The notes under the pieces are model-generated. The model ran no database searches. It saw nothing but the letters and a program-made list of their open reading frames with translations, and was not told the DNA's origin. The translations under genes and the position numbers were made by a program. From Bretschneidera sinensis (Eukaryota > Streptophyta > Magnoliopsida > Brassicales > Akaniaceae): 64,000 bases of DNA. Below, in pieces: positions 1-15,700 of this stretch. The stretch lies in the NCBI GenBank assembly GCA_023935145.1, contig CM043700.1, positions 38,854,620 to 38,918,619 on the forward strand, given 5' to 3'. The stretch's first letter is position 1; every line of letters begins with the position of its first letter.

Positions 1-797
1 AAAATCAACTGCCATGCATATGCCTGGACCGAATGGGCAAAAATGGAATACGAAGGGAAATATAATCGCAATAAATATATATATATATATATTTTTTTTT
101 TACCATAAATAATTCTAAAGATTGATCATGTCTATTTTTTTATCCCGTGTTCAGTCTTTTCTTATTTAAGTCCCCTCTTTTGGGCCCCATGCTAAAACCA
201 GGGCTTAAATGGCCCACAAATTTAAGCCTAATTTGTAAAAGAATAAAACTCGGATTGAGATTATGGGCATGCAACGTCATCATCTTCCCTTTTCTCTGTT
301 CCTTTTCCTGATTTGCTTTACAAGATATCCCACCACCAGTACCATATAAAAAAAAAATCAAATTAAGTAATACTGGCTACCGAATCTAAAACCAAATTTT
401 AGATCCGTCCGAAATTTTATTAATAATTTTAAAAAAAAATTTATTAATAATTTTAAAAAATTTCACTGATAACATTATTTTTTGAATCTCATACTTATAC
501 AAACATTACCGATGAAGTTTCCAAAATTACTAATAGAGAAAACCGGTGTAGCAAAGAATTTTTGCCCAATTAAGGGTGTTTCATTGTGTTGCAGATACAG
601 GCAAATAAATAGTTTCCTTCTGTCCACATTGAAGGTAAATTTCACAAAATTGGCATACAATATTGCAATAAGAAGTAAATTAAAATAAATAGAGATAAAT
701 TATATCTGGCATTTACATAATAAAAAGACAGAATGCTGAAAAGATGGAAAAAAGAAGAATGGGGGACCCAAAAAAATTGATTGAAATTAGAATTGCG
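1..797. other. 3' flank of the CstF77 gene
   Basis: No gene is supported here. The stretch is very AT-rich, with a short (TA)n run near 76-91 and several poly-A and poly-T tracts. The part nearest 797 must hold the 3' untranslated region of the minus-strand CstF77 gene. I did not find a poly(A) signal that I would defend. A dispersed repeat is listed separately at 461-534. Confidence 0.5.
461..534. repeat. Dispersed AT-rich repeat, copy 1
   Basis: This 74-bp block resembles 60630-60705 at the other end of the window. The shared order is an ACTGA-AACATTA core, then a GATCTCAT-like or AATCTCAT segment, then ATGAAGTTT, then AAAATTACTAAT. The match is imperfect, about three bases in four by eye. 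It is probably a remnant of a small non-autonomous repeat; the family is unknown. Confidence 0.4.
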
Positions 798-3700
798 TTA
801 TCCAGTGCTACCAGACAAATCTCCAGAAAGAGCACTTCCGTATGATGTCGATCCTGTCTGTGAAGTAGAAACCCCTCGGGCTTTCTGAATCTGCCGTATT
901 CTGAAAACGTCTCTGGGTAATGGCTGGCTTTGAACAGTTGCAGTTTCATCCAACTCTTGCCCTATAAATAATAACAGGAAATTTACTCAATAATGATGTA
1001 ACACTTAAATCCAAACAAAAGAATAAAAGGAAGAACATTCATTCTTCATTTGCTCAGCCGCATTACTCATCTACTCAAAGGAGTTACTAACATAGATGCA
1101 AGTTTGATACTTACTGTCTTCTCTTCACTTGCATGGATCTCCCACAATGAAATCAATCAGTAAAATGCTTTTCATATTTTGGAACTCAAAATTTCAAAAG
1201 TACTGTTACTATTCTCATAAGATAGATAATGATTATCGACAAGTCTATAACAATGACACCGACAAGGTGTCCGCATCTAGTTGGCAATGACACTGACAAG
1301 GTATCTGTATCTGGTTGACAAAGTAACATGGGTAATTAAAAAGATGCATTGGTGAAGCAATAACCGTTTGGCCTAGCTTACAAAAAACAAAAGCTAGGCC
1401 AAACATTAAAAAAAAAAAAAAAGAGTTTCAAAGGAGATTCAAAAGCTGGAAAAAAAATTCGCTGAATTTGTGTAAACTCATTAGTTATTTCACAAAATGC
1501 TAAACAGCATTTAACTTCACAGTTTTACCAAAACTGCTTCAAAAACCCTTTTCACTCTCTACAGCTGAAACTGCAGCTAATCAAATGGTAAGTGCTAAAC
1601 AAGAAAATTGAAGTTAAAACTGGTCTTAATCCACTGCAAGTCAGAACTGAATCATATGCACATCGAAAACTGGAAGTTATTTTGAGATATGTAGGATATA
1701 TATATTTTAAGATGGATTTCTTAGAAAGCACATAACTAAAACAACATTCAAGATTTCACTTAAGTGTTAATTCGAACAAATCATATTCTCTAGGAAGGAC
1801 AAACGTACTATCTTGATCCTTTCTTTTCCCAGATTGTCTGTTCCTTGCTGTTTTGAAAGATGAACCACTTGGGACTGGATGTGACTTGGTTGAACCCGAG
1901 AGATCACTTATACTAGGAGCAGGGCCTGCTGGCAATTGAGCTGGAGTAGCTGACTTGCCAGTCAGCCCTGTTGGTACGTCGCTCTGCAAACATATTGATA
2001 ATACAATGTCCACGTTTGGAGTTGGACCTAAAATAATTTAGAAACAACCATCAAAAGATGAGCAGCATTCCAATTCATTTAACATGGAATCAAGAACAAA
2101 AAAACTTTCAAAATAGAAAGAGTACAATGCTGATGTTTGCATAAATGTCTCCCCTAGACCAATGCAAGAATAAATCTAAAGAAATAACTAAGCAGCATAC
2201 CAATACAAACTTTTGCAACATTTTCTAGATAAGGTTTAATGGACCAAAATCAGTACTAACATCACATCATAACTGATGGTTCACATTAAGACCACTCTTC
2301 TATCCATGAATAAGATTGAATTTGGGTAACAGTACATGACAGTTAATAGAGAAGAAAAACACTCGAATAGGTGTGACCCATTGTAGAGATACACAAGATT
2401 TATATGAATAAAACAAAAAACAGAAAAATCAGTACATAAAAGATAAAGCATCAACTTTAGAATGATGGAAAAGTGTACTAATAACTTCATCAAATGGAAG
2501 TTTAGATTTTGTTATGCAAAATTGGAATATAAGTTTGAGAGATTACCCTCAACTGTGGGCAAGTTTGCTAAAAAAGCCACCAATGCAGGTGGTGCCGCTT
2601 TCAGCATTTCATCAAACGCTTTGGTTGATCCATCACTCACCATTGGAACCATGTTATTAGAAAAGGTGTTGGAAGCAGGAGCTGCTGTGCTTGGAGGCAT
2701 TGCAGTTCCTGCAATCAAACAATTTCACCCATTAAGAGTCAGCTGAATTCAATATTAATAATCACTTGTTAAATGATTAGGGAAACACTTTGTGGGTTTG
2801 TGGAATAAGTATAAGATTGTATAGAGAATCGAAATTCAGCATGTGCGTGCACACTAAAAAGCAAACTATGTTAAAATTTAAAATCTTCTGTAATAGAACT
2901 GCTATAAGAAATAAAATAACATATCAAATTGTAACAAATCAAATCTTTTCAGCATTTTTATGAATTTTGAATTGTAAGAAAGATGCTGAAAATCACAAAG
3001 AAAACGAAATTCATTGAAAATTAGATAATTCCAATCAGATTAAGTTGCAACAGAGTATTTCTAACCAAATGGCATCCTTTGCACCTTCCATAACTAATTA
3101 GCAGAAATTCCAATATGGTATTACATAAGAGTGAGTAGTGAATATGGGATTAGCTTAAAATCATTTTAAGACATAATTATTGAGTCCGTCAATCTTTCTT
3201 ATTTTGCCACTCAAATGCCTGCCATGTGCACACATATGCTTCAGTAATTGTACTAGCTTTGATTTGACATCAATACCTTAAACCCTATACTCTGGATCGG
3301 AATCATGGGGAGTACTGTTTGATCATTTCTACCAACTTAAAGCCCCAATTAGCATTCTTTTATATTATGCAGAAATATCTGTTTAAATTTAAATATTTAA
3401 ATATAAATAATTTCTGTAATTTCCATTACTAATCCTTTGTGCCAAACTCAACAACTATGGACGAACAAATTAATTCTTAGTTGAAAATCTCAGAAAAAAT
3501 TATTACGGTCCCAGACTCCCAGTTAACTCTTCTTTTTTTTATGGGCAGTCCCAATTAACTCTTATGCTCCACAAACTTCATATACATCCATCAAAAAACT
3601 TTCATAGAATTCATTAAACTATTAAAACCACTAACAATTACAGCACATGAACAACACCCAGTACTTAAATTGACACAAGTATAGATCTAGAACTTACTGA

Positions 3701-6700
3701 TCAAATAGTCATAAATCTTAAAATTAAATACCTAGTTTTTGCCTCGGATCATAAATTATCATCTGAGACGTATCTGGGTAAACAACTTTCACAGGCACAC
3801 CTGAATCACTTGTTATGCCCGAAGGAACCTTATCTGCGCAAAGGAAAAACAAAATTATCCTGTCTAACCAACTATGTCAGTAAAATATACGGCAAAAGAC
3901 AAATGCATAAGTCAGTCATACCTATAATCCCAGGTCCACTGGGAAGAGTTGACTTATCCACTTTCTTATTAATGTTTTTGGCGAGCCACTGGAGAGAATA
4001 AACAAAGTGGAGTTCTAGAATAAATAACACAAACATATGAAAAGTATAAATTAAAAGGCAATTGTGTCAAAATGTAAAGATGTTTCAATGTATCTTAGGA
4101 TTAGAAGAACCCAAAAAAAGAGGCTTTTTTTCCTTTGTTTCTCTTAGGCTTCGAAGATAAATCAAAGCATGCTGTTGTCTTATCACACTACCAATTGTGT
4201 CACCTAATGTCCCTTAACTCATTTGAAGGATCTAAGTTTAACTGCAATGACAATAAATTAAAATCAACAAAAGCATTACTAAATGGAAAAAATATTGCCT
4301 CATGATTACTAAGCTTAATTGGTTCCATCATAGTGAGGTTATCCCAGCAGTTAAATTCCATGTAACGAGCAGGCCCTTAATGGAGTTTTTTTCCCTCTGC
4401 AAAGGCAAAATTTCCTTAAAACAGACAGTTTTAAAATTTATGAACAAGAGCCTTTTAAGGATAATTACCAGGATGCTTAAAGATAATTATTGCCCATTTA
4501 ATGTGGCTTTCTGGACCTGGACACATTAATTAGATACCTATCAGTTAACATTTTAGTTTCAAGAAGTATAATCCGATAAGTTTCATGGAAACTATAATAT
4601 TTTTGTAATTTCTGAATTGTACTGAGGGGCTCCTAGCATTTTTTCACAATAACTTCCATTCCTATGGAAAAACAAAAGTCATGGACTAGGACGTAAGAGT
4701 ATCATTAAAAACTAATTCTAGGCGATAAACTTGGCAATCGCACAATTATTTCTTTTGATTGTCTATTGCAAAATAAACAAACACCAACAATATATATGAA
4801 ATGAGACCATAAATGGCCTTCTCCATAGCATTATTAATATAAAAAAAATGGAACATTCCGATTGAATTTACCTCCTGTCGGGCCAAATGATCCAGATCCT
4901 TAGAAGAGCAGGGCCAAAGATCCATGAAACTGTACCGTGAGATAACATCTTGTAATGAGCCCTCTAAAGCATATGCTCCCTCTTCACCTGTTCTAGAAAG
5001 AGCTTCTTTCTTTCTTTGCTCAACCTGTAACCAAGATTGATAACAATAGTCAAGGGTTTTATGGAAGAAAGAGTAGCATAGTTTGCAAAGTAGAGGTTCA
5101 AAGTTAACTGTCTACCGAAATTATCCTATATCCCTTTCATCAAACTTGATACTTCCTACAAGTGGGCTAATATTATAGCTCATAGCTACAGATGCTCAAA
5201 ATCCCATCTCTATATAATTAAGCTGACAACAGTACGACCAGAAAAACTCAGGCTTGGTAGCTCATTTAACACGTGGTTGAACATCAGCAATCCCAAACAA
5301 AGGTCCATGTGCAACAAATGTAACTCTTGTATCCATAGTCCAATGATTTCATTAGGACTGAATAGTTCAAATCATCAAATCAAGATGATCTTGAATAAAA
5401 GTGACCTACCAAGTACACGGGTCACGATTAGCAGCAGCACAGGAAAACTATTGCAAGACAACGAAGAGCTGGTAACTATAAACAAGATTTTATCAGGGAT
5501 GACTTGTGATCTAGGGCCCACAGTTGCTTTGTGTTTTTCTTTGATTAGAGTAATGAAAGGTGTTCAAGTATAAACGCCATTCCAGTCATCTCCTTGCATG
5601 GCAAAGAGCTAAAACACAGTGAAAGTTCAAAATTAATTGTGGCAACATGGAGAGGATATAGATGCCAAATTATTCTTTATTGCAGTGGTATATTGGAGAA
5701 AATATGTTAGGCCAATTAGGAAATGCTTAAAGCCTACATGAGCAACTACTACTAGTGAAACTGCCAGCAGATAAAGAAATGGAGGAGCAACATTTAACAT
5801 CCAAACCTATCCATAAATGTTTATTTTGATAGTTTCTACTGATTAAAGCTAAACCAACTTAGCCTTGATGCTTTGGTTAAAACAGAGGGCTGAACAAATG
5901 CAATGAAGCTTCAAAATCAAAAGGGAGAGATTACAGAATAGGACAACACAAAAAAGTCAGCTAAAAACATATTTACTACCTTTAACATGCTAGCAAGATC
6001 TCCATATGTTTGCTCAAATTGAGTGAATCGTTTCCAGACCTGCAAAAGAGAAGAGATCACAATCATTCAAACCAATGAAACGCCATTAAAAAGCCCTAAA
6101 ACCGCACACATAATCCAACGCATTAGCCCTTGATTAGCCTCCTTTATACAGTATCAACATTCCTAAGCTCATACTAGAATCTTGTGCCTCAATATAAAAA
6201 TTCCTCTAACTTCTCCAAGTCAAATGTTCGCCTAATTCATCCCCAATCCATTCATTAAGCCTCATACTCTCTTCTATCCTATAAAGCCCTAAAGACCTAA
6301 TTCTTTCTACCCTTAGCCCACCATCAAGCCATTGAAGGGAGCAATACACAAATCAACCACTGCTTTCCTAAATCAGATAAACCATATTTCCGTTATATAT
6401 GGAATATTTAACAATACCTTCACCACTTATCCCCATTCCTTAATTTGAAAGTAGAAGAAAAAAAAAACTTTACCAATTACGTTTCTTTTTTTATTTCGAA
6501 CCTAATGAATTACATTTCTACATCTAAGTAGCCCAAATAACCATGCTCCAAAAGTCCCAGAGAAAATAAGATATTAATAGCATACCTCAACAGATTCCTC
6601 CGGTGGTAGTGAGCTTAATGCCCGTTCAAATAGAGCCCGGATGTTTCTATCATCATTCAGACGAGACAAGAAATCTGCATATCTGAAACATTAAGGCAAT

Positions 6701-9700
6701 AACTAGAAGTTAGAGAAGCCACATTATCAACAAGGGGAAAGATGATGCATGCAAATGAACAGGACTGTTGGAGACTTCATTTTCATAAGTAGAGACAGAG
6801 ACATTTATGTCTAATGAATGGGTATTGCCATATGTTTGACTTGAGGTCACCATGTTGCCATCCCATATCTATGTCCAAAGCAACAAAATATGTCGATGTC
6901 AACAGTCTATTTTTGAAAGAAAATACACCTCAGTGCACCCTTGTTTACATATAAAATCTGAAGATGAAATGCAATCCTATTTTATTACACACAGCAACTT
7001 GGGTCAAAATTAAAGAGTTGAAATTTGACCAAAGCTTGTGAAATACTAAATTAATAATCGTGTTCAAATTCTGAATATAAAGCCAACATGTGGCTCCTAT
7101 ATGCCAGTGGAGCGCATGCCTAATGAGTTACATGTCTAAACGTGTACGTAATGAAAGGGTCCTTATAAAGGGAATTTAAATTTTAATGAAGATTTGGTTA
7201 ACCCTACACGTATATGTCACAAGCATCCGGCTCAGAGCTTATGCAGCCACAAAGGCCCCTCAAGTCACCTACTCATGCATGTATAAGAGCTCTTTTTGGG
7301 TCAATAAGGCAACATCCAAATTCCAGAAAGTCCTAGAAGAAACATAATAAGGAAAAGAGTGGACTCACTCAAGAATGTAAACAGGCTCATGCATAAAACG
7401 TTTCAATCCTGCTTCAAAGACATTGTGTGCAATCTGCATGAATGTACAGAAAATGTAAAGGCATGTTATACAAAACATTCCGTAATTACAAATAATTTGA
7501 GCAATTGTTTTTTGGATAATCAATGTTTACTTAGTTGCGGATCTAGACTCGTATCTCAAATCATTCCACAAGGAAGAGAAGAAGGTGTTGAAGGAGAGGA
7601 GGGAGGGCATACGAAGTAGGCAATCAGAGGCAATTATCGTCCTCAACTACAGAAACTCGTCTACCTCATTCAGCACACAAGAAAACTTGCTATACGGCCT
7701 TCTTTATCCAGTCTCAGAGTTGGTTTTGTACAACATATTAAAAATAAAGATACTTGTAAGAAAATATAAAAATAAAGCTGCCAATATTTTTGTCAAAATT
7801 AAAAGAAAAGCACCTTGGGATCCTTGTCCAGACAAAAGGCCATCATGGCGTAAGCAACATATACTTGATACGTGCAGTTTGGGGATTTTCGAGCATCTAA
7901 GAAGTACTTGCGAGCTGCTTCAACGCCTTCAGTCCTTCTCAGAAAGCGAATAAACTGCAGAATGCAACACAATGAAAAATTATTAATATATACATATATA
8001 GTTGCCAGTAACACAGTTTTCTTTTCAAACACAAATACCTTCCATAAAAAGGCCAATAGGATTTATTAAAGGAAAAAAAGAGGCAGCTAAAAGCAAGCAA
8101 AAGAAAATAAGCAATGTGTCAGTGAGATCAACTACATGTATCAACTGACAAATTAATGCATGAACACAACAGAGGGGACCGCCCCTGAGGGATTCTTCAT
8201 GGAAATGATAAATTACTGAGCAATCTTTTTTTTTATATTTAGAAGGTAGAAATTCCAATTATATTTCAGTTCCAATTTGAACAACATGCTGATCACCAGA
8301 AGCATACCAGCAGAACCTAACTACTATCTTATGGCCTTTACCTTTTCACTCCCTTGCCCCCCTGCACGCGCGCGCACACAGACAACACCTCTTTTTTTCT
8401 CCCTTTAAATTTCTATTCTGTTAGAAATCAATTGATCATTTATCATGTTCTGAGTTAAGGAAATACACATGTACATTCTTTTTTGATAAAGGAAATACAC
8501 ACGTACATACATTCATATATAATTTACCACTAAGACTAAATATACAAGAGTCTCGGAACTAGACTTAGAAAACTTATACAAAAGCAATGTCTGCTACGTC
8601 TTGGTGTCCTAACTCACAATTTCCAAGTGCCCACTTCTCCAAAAACAATTTTTTCACTCCATGATCCGCTCATCGTGCAACAATACAACTATTTCTTATC
8701 TTCTCATCTCCACGTTAGACACACAACATTTACTCCCAACTCGTCAAAGTTACTTTGTTAACCAGAGCATGTTTATTGACAAAAACATTAAACTAAACAG
8801 CCCACGAATTTCTTACTTGTATGTGTGCCAATGCAGTTGTGTTAACACCATCCCCCAAAAGACTTTCGTATAATTTCTTTGAAGACTGCCACAAACCAGA
8901 AGCAGGTTAAGAGACCAAGAACCAAGAGAATAAATTTAAAAAAAAGAGAGAAAACATCTACGGCTGGGGAAGGGGTTTCAGAATTGTATACCTGTATTGC
9001 TCCACGAGATTCCTCTAGCTCTGCATAAGCATACTTCAGCAATTCTGAATCTGGAAATAAGTCATATAAAAACAAATAAAAAGTTACGAATGTGAAAAAG
9101 AAAAAAGGAGGAAGGGGCGGGCTACATCAGCCCATGCCATAAGGAAAAAATAATAGTGGCGAATCATAACAGAATATACCTATTTTAAGAAGATTCTAGC
9201 TAAATATCAAGACGGAAAGAGAAAAGGTTATTTAAGACATTCTTAAGAATTCTTCAGTTAAGAGGCAAAAAGGAAGAGCCTAATTACCTGGAAGAGCCTT
9301 CAAAGCTCGCTGAAATACTTTGATTGCAGCATCAATGCAACCACTTTTTGCATGCCATATAGCATAGTCATACCATATGTCAGGATAGTGGTATAAATAC
9401 ATCAGACACTGGATAAAAGCAGAAGGTAGTAAGCAATTCACTAACAGAACTTAATGGATGGGGAACAGTGAACAAGGACAAATAACATGTAACCAAACTC
9501 AATGTTTTAGAGAACAAACCACTAAGAAGAGTACTGAAAAAAAAAAACATACGAGCTTTATCCATGTTACTAACTAACCAGGTAGAAAATTAGCAGCACT
9601 AAGAGTTAATGTTGCTACCCAATTGAATTTGGCATTACTTGCAGAACTCGCACTGTTACATAAAGATAGGGGTGGACTCGAACCGAGCTTTAATCAAGCT

Positions 9701-12700
9701 ATTCGAGCTCGAGCACAGTCAAACCTCGGCGAGAATCGAGCCGAACTCGAGCCTGAAAAATAAGCTTGATAAGGTCCTATATACTTTACTATTCGGCTCG
9801 TGAGTCTCGCGAACAGTTCGATGAGATATTATTGAGCTCAAGACAATATTTATAAATTAGTATTAATATTTTATTTTTATTTATTAAAATTGGAGCCCAA
9901 GCTCGGGCTCGTTTATTATCAAGCTCGAGCGAAAAGAAAATTGACCAAGCTTGAGTACAATTTTTTAGCTCGAGCCCTTTTATTTTGGGTCAAGCCGACT
10001 TCGAATACCATAGTATTTGAGCTCGGCTCAGCTCGAGTCCACCCCTACATAACGATGATGTCCACAAAAAATCCAAGAAAGGGACTTCAAAAGTAATATG
10101 ATGTTAAATGAGTTCCTATACTGAAAAATGCTTTTGAACCAAAGGTTCTTAAGTAACATTATCGGTTGGATTAAACCCATCAACTAGACAATACATATGT
10201 TCCCTCCGTTCCATATTTTCAGTCACCATCCAAAATTGATAAACTTTAGAAAGGTTCAGTCTTTCCCAAATCTGTCATGTGAAACCCCATAAACAATCAC
10301 TTTTTGATTGGAGACAAAAAGTATGAGTCGCACAAACAATCGTGTTTTGAAAATGTATTGAGGGTATTTTTGAAATGTGAATGATTTTTATGTTTCACTT
10401 GAGGAAATTCTAAACATCCATTTTGCGAGTAAGTCACTAGAAATGTGGGACAGGGGGAGTACTCCTTTCTTGTCAACAATATTGCTCTATATTATTTTGT
10501 CATGAAATATCCCCCAAAAAATTTACAAAGCAATATCCCTCACTATAAAATCATGAAATTTCAACAAATAAATTATCTTTCTCACTTATTATCAGAGACC
10601 AAGATTGTTACCAAATTATATTACTGACATTTAAACGTTGCAAGGATATAAAACATATTCAGACAACCAAAACTTCTCTTAACTTTCACCACTGCTGTAT
10701 TCAAAATTCTTGAAGCATGATAATGAAAAACAAGATTGGAACAGCAAAACATAACTTGAAATTGTAACTAAGATATAGAAAGGCACGCAAAAAATTTTAA
10801 AACACACTCTCAAAGGCAATAGAGGAACATAATGAAAATCACATATAACCTTTCAAAATGAAAATATGCACACATTATTTTAATTTTAAAGGGATATGCC
10901 ATTTCTACTAGAATTTTAGTTTGTTCCACTTAATAGTTAAAACAAGAATACAATACTCTTTTACAGAAATCCATAATTGGCACAATTGTATGTCAAAAAT
11001 TCAAGTGACGAATAACCGAAGCAAAGCTCCAGATGAGTCGAGCAAAAGTTTACCGAACTATTCATAGGTAGATTAGACATCACCATAAATTGGGTTAATA
11101 CTCAAGTATTTAGTAGACATCCAACCAAAAAAGTCAAGTTAATCCACATAGATTATTATCAAAATCCACATAGATTATAACACGAACAATGTAGAGGGTC
11201 TCATTGCAATTTGAACTTAAATGGCACACTAATCAATAGAAGTTCTAGTTTCCGATACCTGTTCATAGGTGAATATTATTCGCTTGTTCGAAGATACACT
11301 GTCTATCCTTTGGGGGTTCCCTCTGAAATGCAAGCATATTTAATCAATTAAAAATCTCTTCTGATATTTCTCGCAGAAATTCAGCATCTGTATAGCTAGG
11401 TTATGCACTTGAACATAACCAAAATACTAGCCACGAGCCACTCATTCAATATTTACCACCTCTAGAAGTCATTTCCATATTAGATATATTTAGATTCTAT
11501 AATACAGGCACAGAAGTCAAAGGCTATAAAATTCATACGCTTAAGATCAGCAGTATATAATACAATCTCCAACATAATGAAATTGCGAGAGTGATACTAA
11601 TACACGATATAATAACCTACCAGCAAAGAATTGTTCTGCAATAATGTTGTTTTATTTTCCAAACATTAAAGGTAAGGGAACTATAAGTTATTTCTCTGTC
11701 CAATAATGTTATTTTGCAGTTCCTAGAAATAAGATGTGATCAACATATTTTCCTAAATCCAAAATTTTGCAAAACTTTATTAGACAAATTCTCATATAAA
11801 TTCCACCAACTGACATACTATTGATCTTCCAATACAATATAGAAAAGTAATAAAGCATGCCACCTTAAAATATTTACAGAAAGTAATATCTGAGGCAATA
11901 TATTTACCACTATCAAAATTATTTATTAAAAAAACAAAAACACTCTGCTTCTTACTTTTCAAAGGCTAACAACCTCTTCCATGCCATCCATTGCATTTCT
12001 TCCTGTAAGAGTACAGTGATAAACCACAAGATGGCGTTAATAAATGTAACTGAGAAAAGTAACGGTTAACATGGAAATAGAACTTAGTGAACCCAAAACG
12101 ATAACACTTATTACTTCTTCCAATTGGTTCCATATCAGAAAGAAATGACACTGACGTCACAGCTTTGACAAAGCCCATTTACAACACAAGTCTACCTTGA
12201 AGACTAGAAGCCACAAAAAATGTCACACCATAGAATTTAAAAGCATATTCATGCATTACTTGCCTTTAGACAAGCACTTATATGGACAAGTCACCATACA
12301 TCAGAGAAATAACACATGAAGGGAGAAAATCGTGTTTCAGTTGCAAGATGCTTGATGTGTTTTGTGTTGCCCAACCAAGGGTCACCATATATTTATTTCA
12401 CCTGACTTATGTTATATACATCTATGTCCAATTGTCACATAAAGTAAAAGAAAAAGAAAGAGGGAAGAAAGTATGAAATTGCCTTGTAAGAGCCAGTTGG
12501 TGGTACAGCAAGCATATTCCAGTCCATTTCATCAAAAAATTTCTTCCGTTCCCTATACACAGCCCTGGCACTGTTATATTTAGGTTGATATTCAGATAGA
12601 AGTCCTTTGGCCTGCTTAAGAAAATATCATCAGATCACCAATCCATCAAATCATACTCATCTGAGATGCCCACACAGAGACACACACTACTCATACACCA

Positions 12701-15700
12701 AATAATTAAAGTCAAATATTCAATCTATAACCAAAAATTTGACCAGTCACGTGCAATTTGGAACCAAGACTTTACCAATTGACGGCTAACAGAATTTTCA
12801 AAATTCTCATAGTCCTTCCAAAGTTGTTCAACGTGGTGGATCGGAGTAAGAATAGCTTTTTGATACACTTTCCGCACTGCAGTCATCCGTTGTGACTCTT
12901 CTTGTGTGTTTAGAGCCTGCAATAACATCTCATACTAAGAACAGATACTGACATGAGAAAAATGGTGAATAACCATTAAAAGCAAAGGAAACATAGATAA
13001 ATAATTTAACAAACCGGTAGTGACTTTAAGAAGGAAATGTACTCCATCCATATGGGCCCAGATGCTATGTCTGCTCCTGGTAGCACATGCATGTGAAATT
13101 AGCACCATCAAGTTACTCCAAATTAGTAATCTAGTCTGGTCTATAGGGTAAGCAATTACATCCTTTTCTACAGGTAGAATGAGTAAGATGGACCTGCTTT
13201 GATCAATATATAAATTCATTCTTACAAGTAGAGCTTTTGATGGTGAGGACTTATAGCATCCATCAAGGATGGGTGGTTCAATACTTTCGCGTTTTGGTTT
13301 GGGGAGTTTTTTTTGTAAATGAAGAGGATCTCTTTGACCTCATTGATATACTATCTTGTAGATATATTTTTTTTTTTATAAAATAGGTGGCACCCCAATG
13401 GTGCGCTTGAAATACTATGTTTTATTTATAGAAAAAAAAAAGTAACCAGCCACTACAAATGCCATTGCCTCCTGTCAAGTTTTAAATACATGAAAAAGTA
13501 ATTCAATCCTAACAATACAAAGCTCCATTCCAGGGCAAGCTACCCATGTAGGTCTATAGGAATTACTACTTTAACATAGTGAGGAAACGAAATATGCCCA
13601 ATGTAGGTGATGCAAAACAAATGGAACACAAGAAAAATAATAGAGATCCAACACCTTGGGGAATGTCTAAGAATTGAGATCCTCATAGCATATGACCTAC
13701 TGGACTTGTCAACTAGACGTTCAAATGAGGACACAATCATCCAAAACACTTCTTTCATCTGTTTTTCTTCATAAGGAATATTTGGTGCACTTATTCTTAT
13801 AATTTCACTAATGAAGAGTCAACTGCAACTTTCACATCATTATTTGAAAGCTTTTAAGCAGATTGACAATTATTGCTTCCATCAACAAAGAAACTGCAAT
13901 TTGTATCAATGGGGGAGGTTTGTCTTACCCTTGAAAGGTAAAATTCAGCTTGATCAAGAAGATGAAAAGGCTTATAAAGTGAAAGAGGGTATGTAAGCCT
14001 ACACTTTTTTTGATAAGTGATAGTATAGGATAAAAAGGCACCATGGGTATGCAACCTATTTACAAGGAGACTCTCTACAAGAAAGCGACTCTAAGAACTC
14101 TAAAAGAGGTTTGTAAGCCTACACTAAACTCCAACGAGCTGTTGGTCGTGCTCTATAATAGAAATCATCATGACTTCGAGGTGTGTGTGGGGGTTTTAAC
14201 AATCAAAACAACCTAGAAAGTTCAAGGGAGAAACGCACCAACATAACTGAGCATAAACTCAAAAGCTTTTCTGGTCTCTTCTTGACCCTCTGCACCCTTA
14301 TTCTCATTGACCTTCCTGATGAATCGGATGTAGCATCGCCTATAGAACCAATACGAGCAACATAATGAAAGTTTTCAAATCAGTGCAGCGAGCGAGAAAC
14401 ACACACACATGGAGAGAGTTTGCTTAAGAAGTGACACAAAAAACAAATTAAAGACAAGAAACTAATGACATGTATAAGGTTACAAACTCTGATCAAGTAA
14501 GATTGAAGCACAACGTATCACACTCAAAACAAAAGACAAAACAACTACCAAGTAATGCTGATTAGTTGTATGCAGCACTGCTTTGAGCTTTCACCAACAA
14601 CATAATATCCCGTCTCAAAACAACAATAAAACTATTTTTTATAAGTAAATACACCAACAAAACTAATAGATGTTCTACACTAAGATATATTTTTTTTTTT
14701 GATAAGTAAAAAGTGTATTATAAAAGAAAGACGCATCAAGAGGGCGCAACCCATGTACAAACCTATTTACACGATAATAAATCTACAAAATCTAAAAGCT
14801 CATTCTCATCCCCAAAACAATTACCCTTAAATCAAAAACCAAGGGAATTGAACCATCTATCTCTAATTACATCAAAAGACCTCTTTTCACCATCAAAAAC
14901 TCTTCTAGTTCTCTCATTCTAAACAATCCAAAAACTAGAGAGCGGAATTAAAGAGTAAGATTTCTTTAATTTCTTTGAAGCTCAAATGCCACTCCAAGCC
15001 CACATTTCATCTTTCACATATCCAGCCATCACCAAGAAACACCCAAAACATGATAGGCCATTTCCCACAAGCTCCTAACCAACAGGCACTCCAACAAAAG
15101 ATAAAGCACGGACTCGGCACAAACTTTTCAAAGATAGCACCGATTAACATGCACTTTCCCCCTTCTTTAAAATTATCAATAGTAAAGATCATTTCATTCA
15201 TTTGCCAGACATATTGGCAGGAGGATAAAGGCATTCAAAAGTTGGGTAGGTGTTGGGAAACAAATATTATCGTTAACAAAGTACAAGTCATGCATATGCA
15301 TACCAAAGAGGAACTTGAAGACAATTCAACAAACAGCGGCTAAATATCTGTTTTGTAGCATCATCATTATTTACAGCCATGTGTGCCTCCACATACTGCT
15401 TCCAATATTTTGCCTGCAAGAAGGGGGAGTAGGTCAACAATTTATGAGAAGACAGGTTAAAGAACCAAAATCATTAATAAGGCTAACAACAACTTAATGC
15501 TAATCAGATTATACAAACTTCCCTTGCTTCCTTTTGATGACAAGTACATATATAACAACAACAACAACTAATATAACCAAAATAGTTTCCTATGACAATA
15601 AGATATCCTTCCTATCAGCTTTCATGGTGACCTCTTGTACAGATCCTTTTCCCTAGTATAACATGCCTCACAGCATTTGCAAGATCTTTGTAGTGTCACT

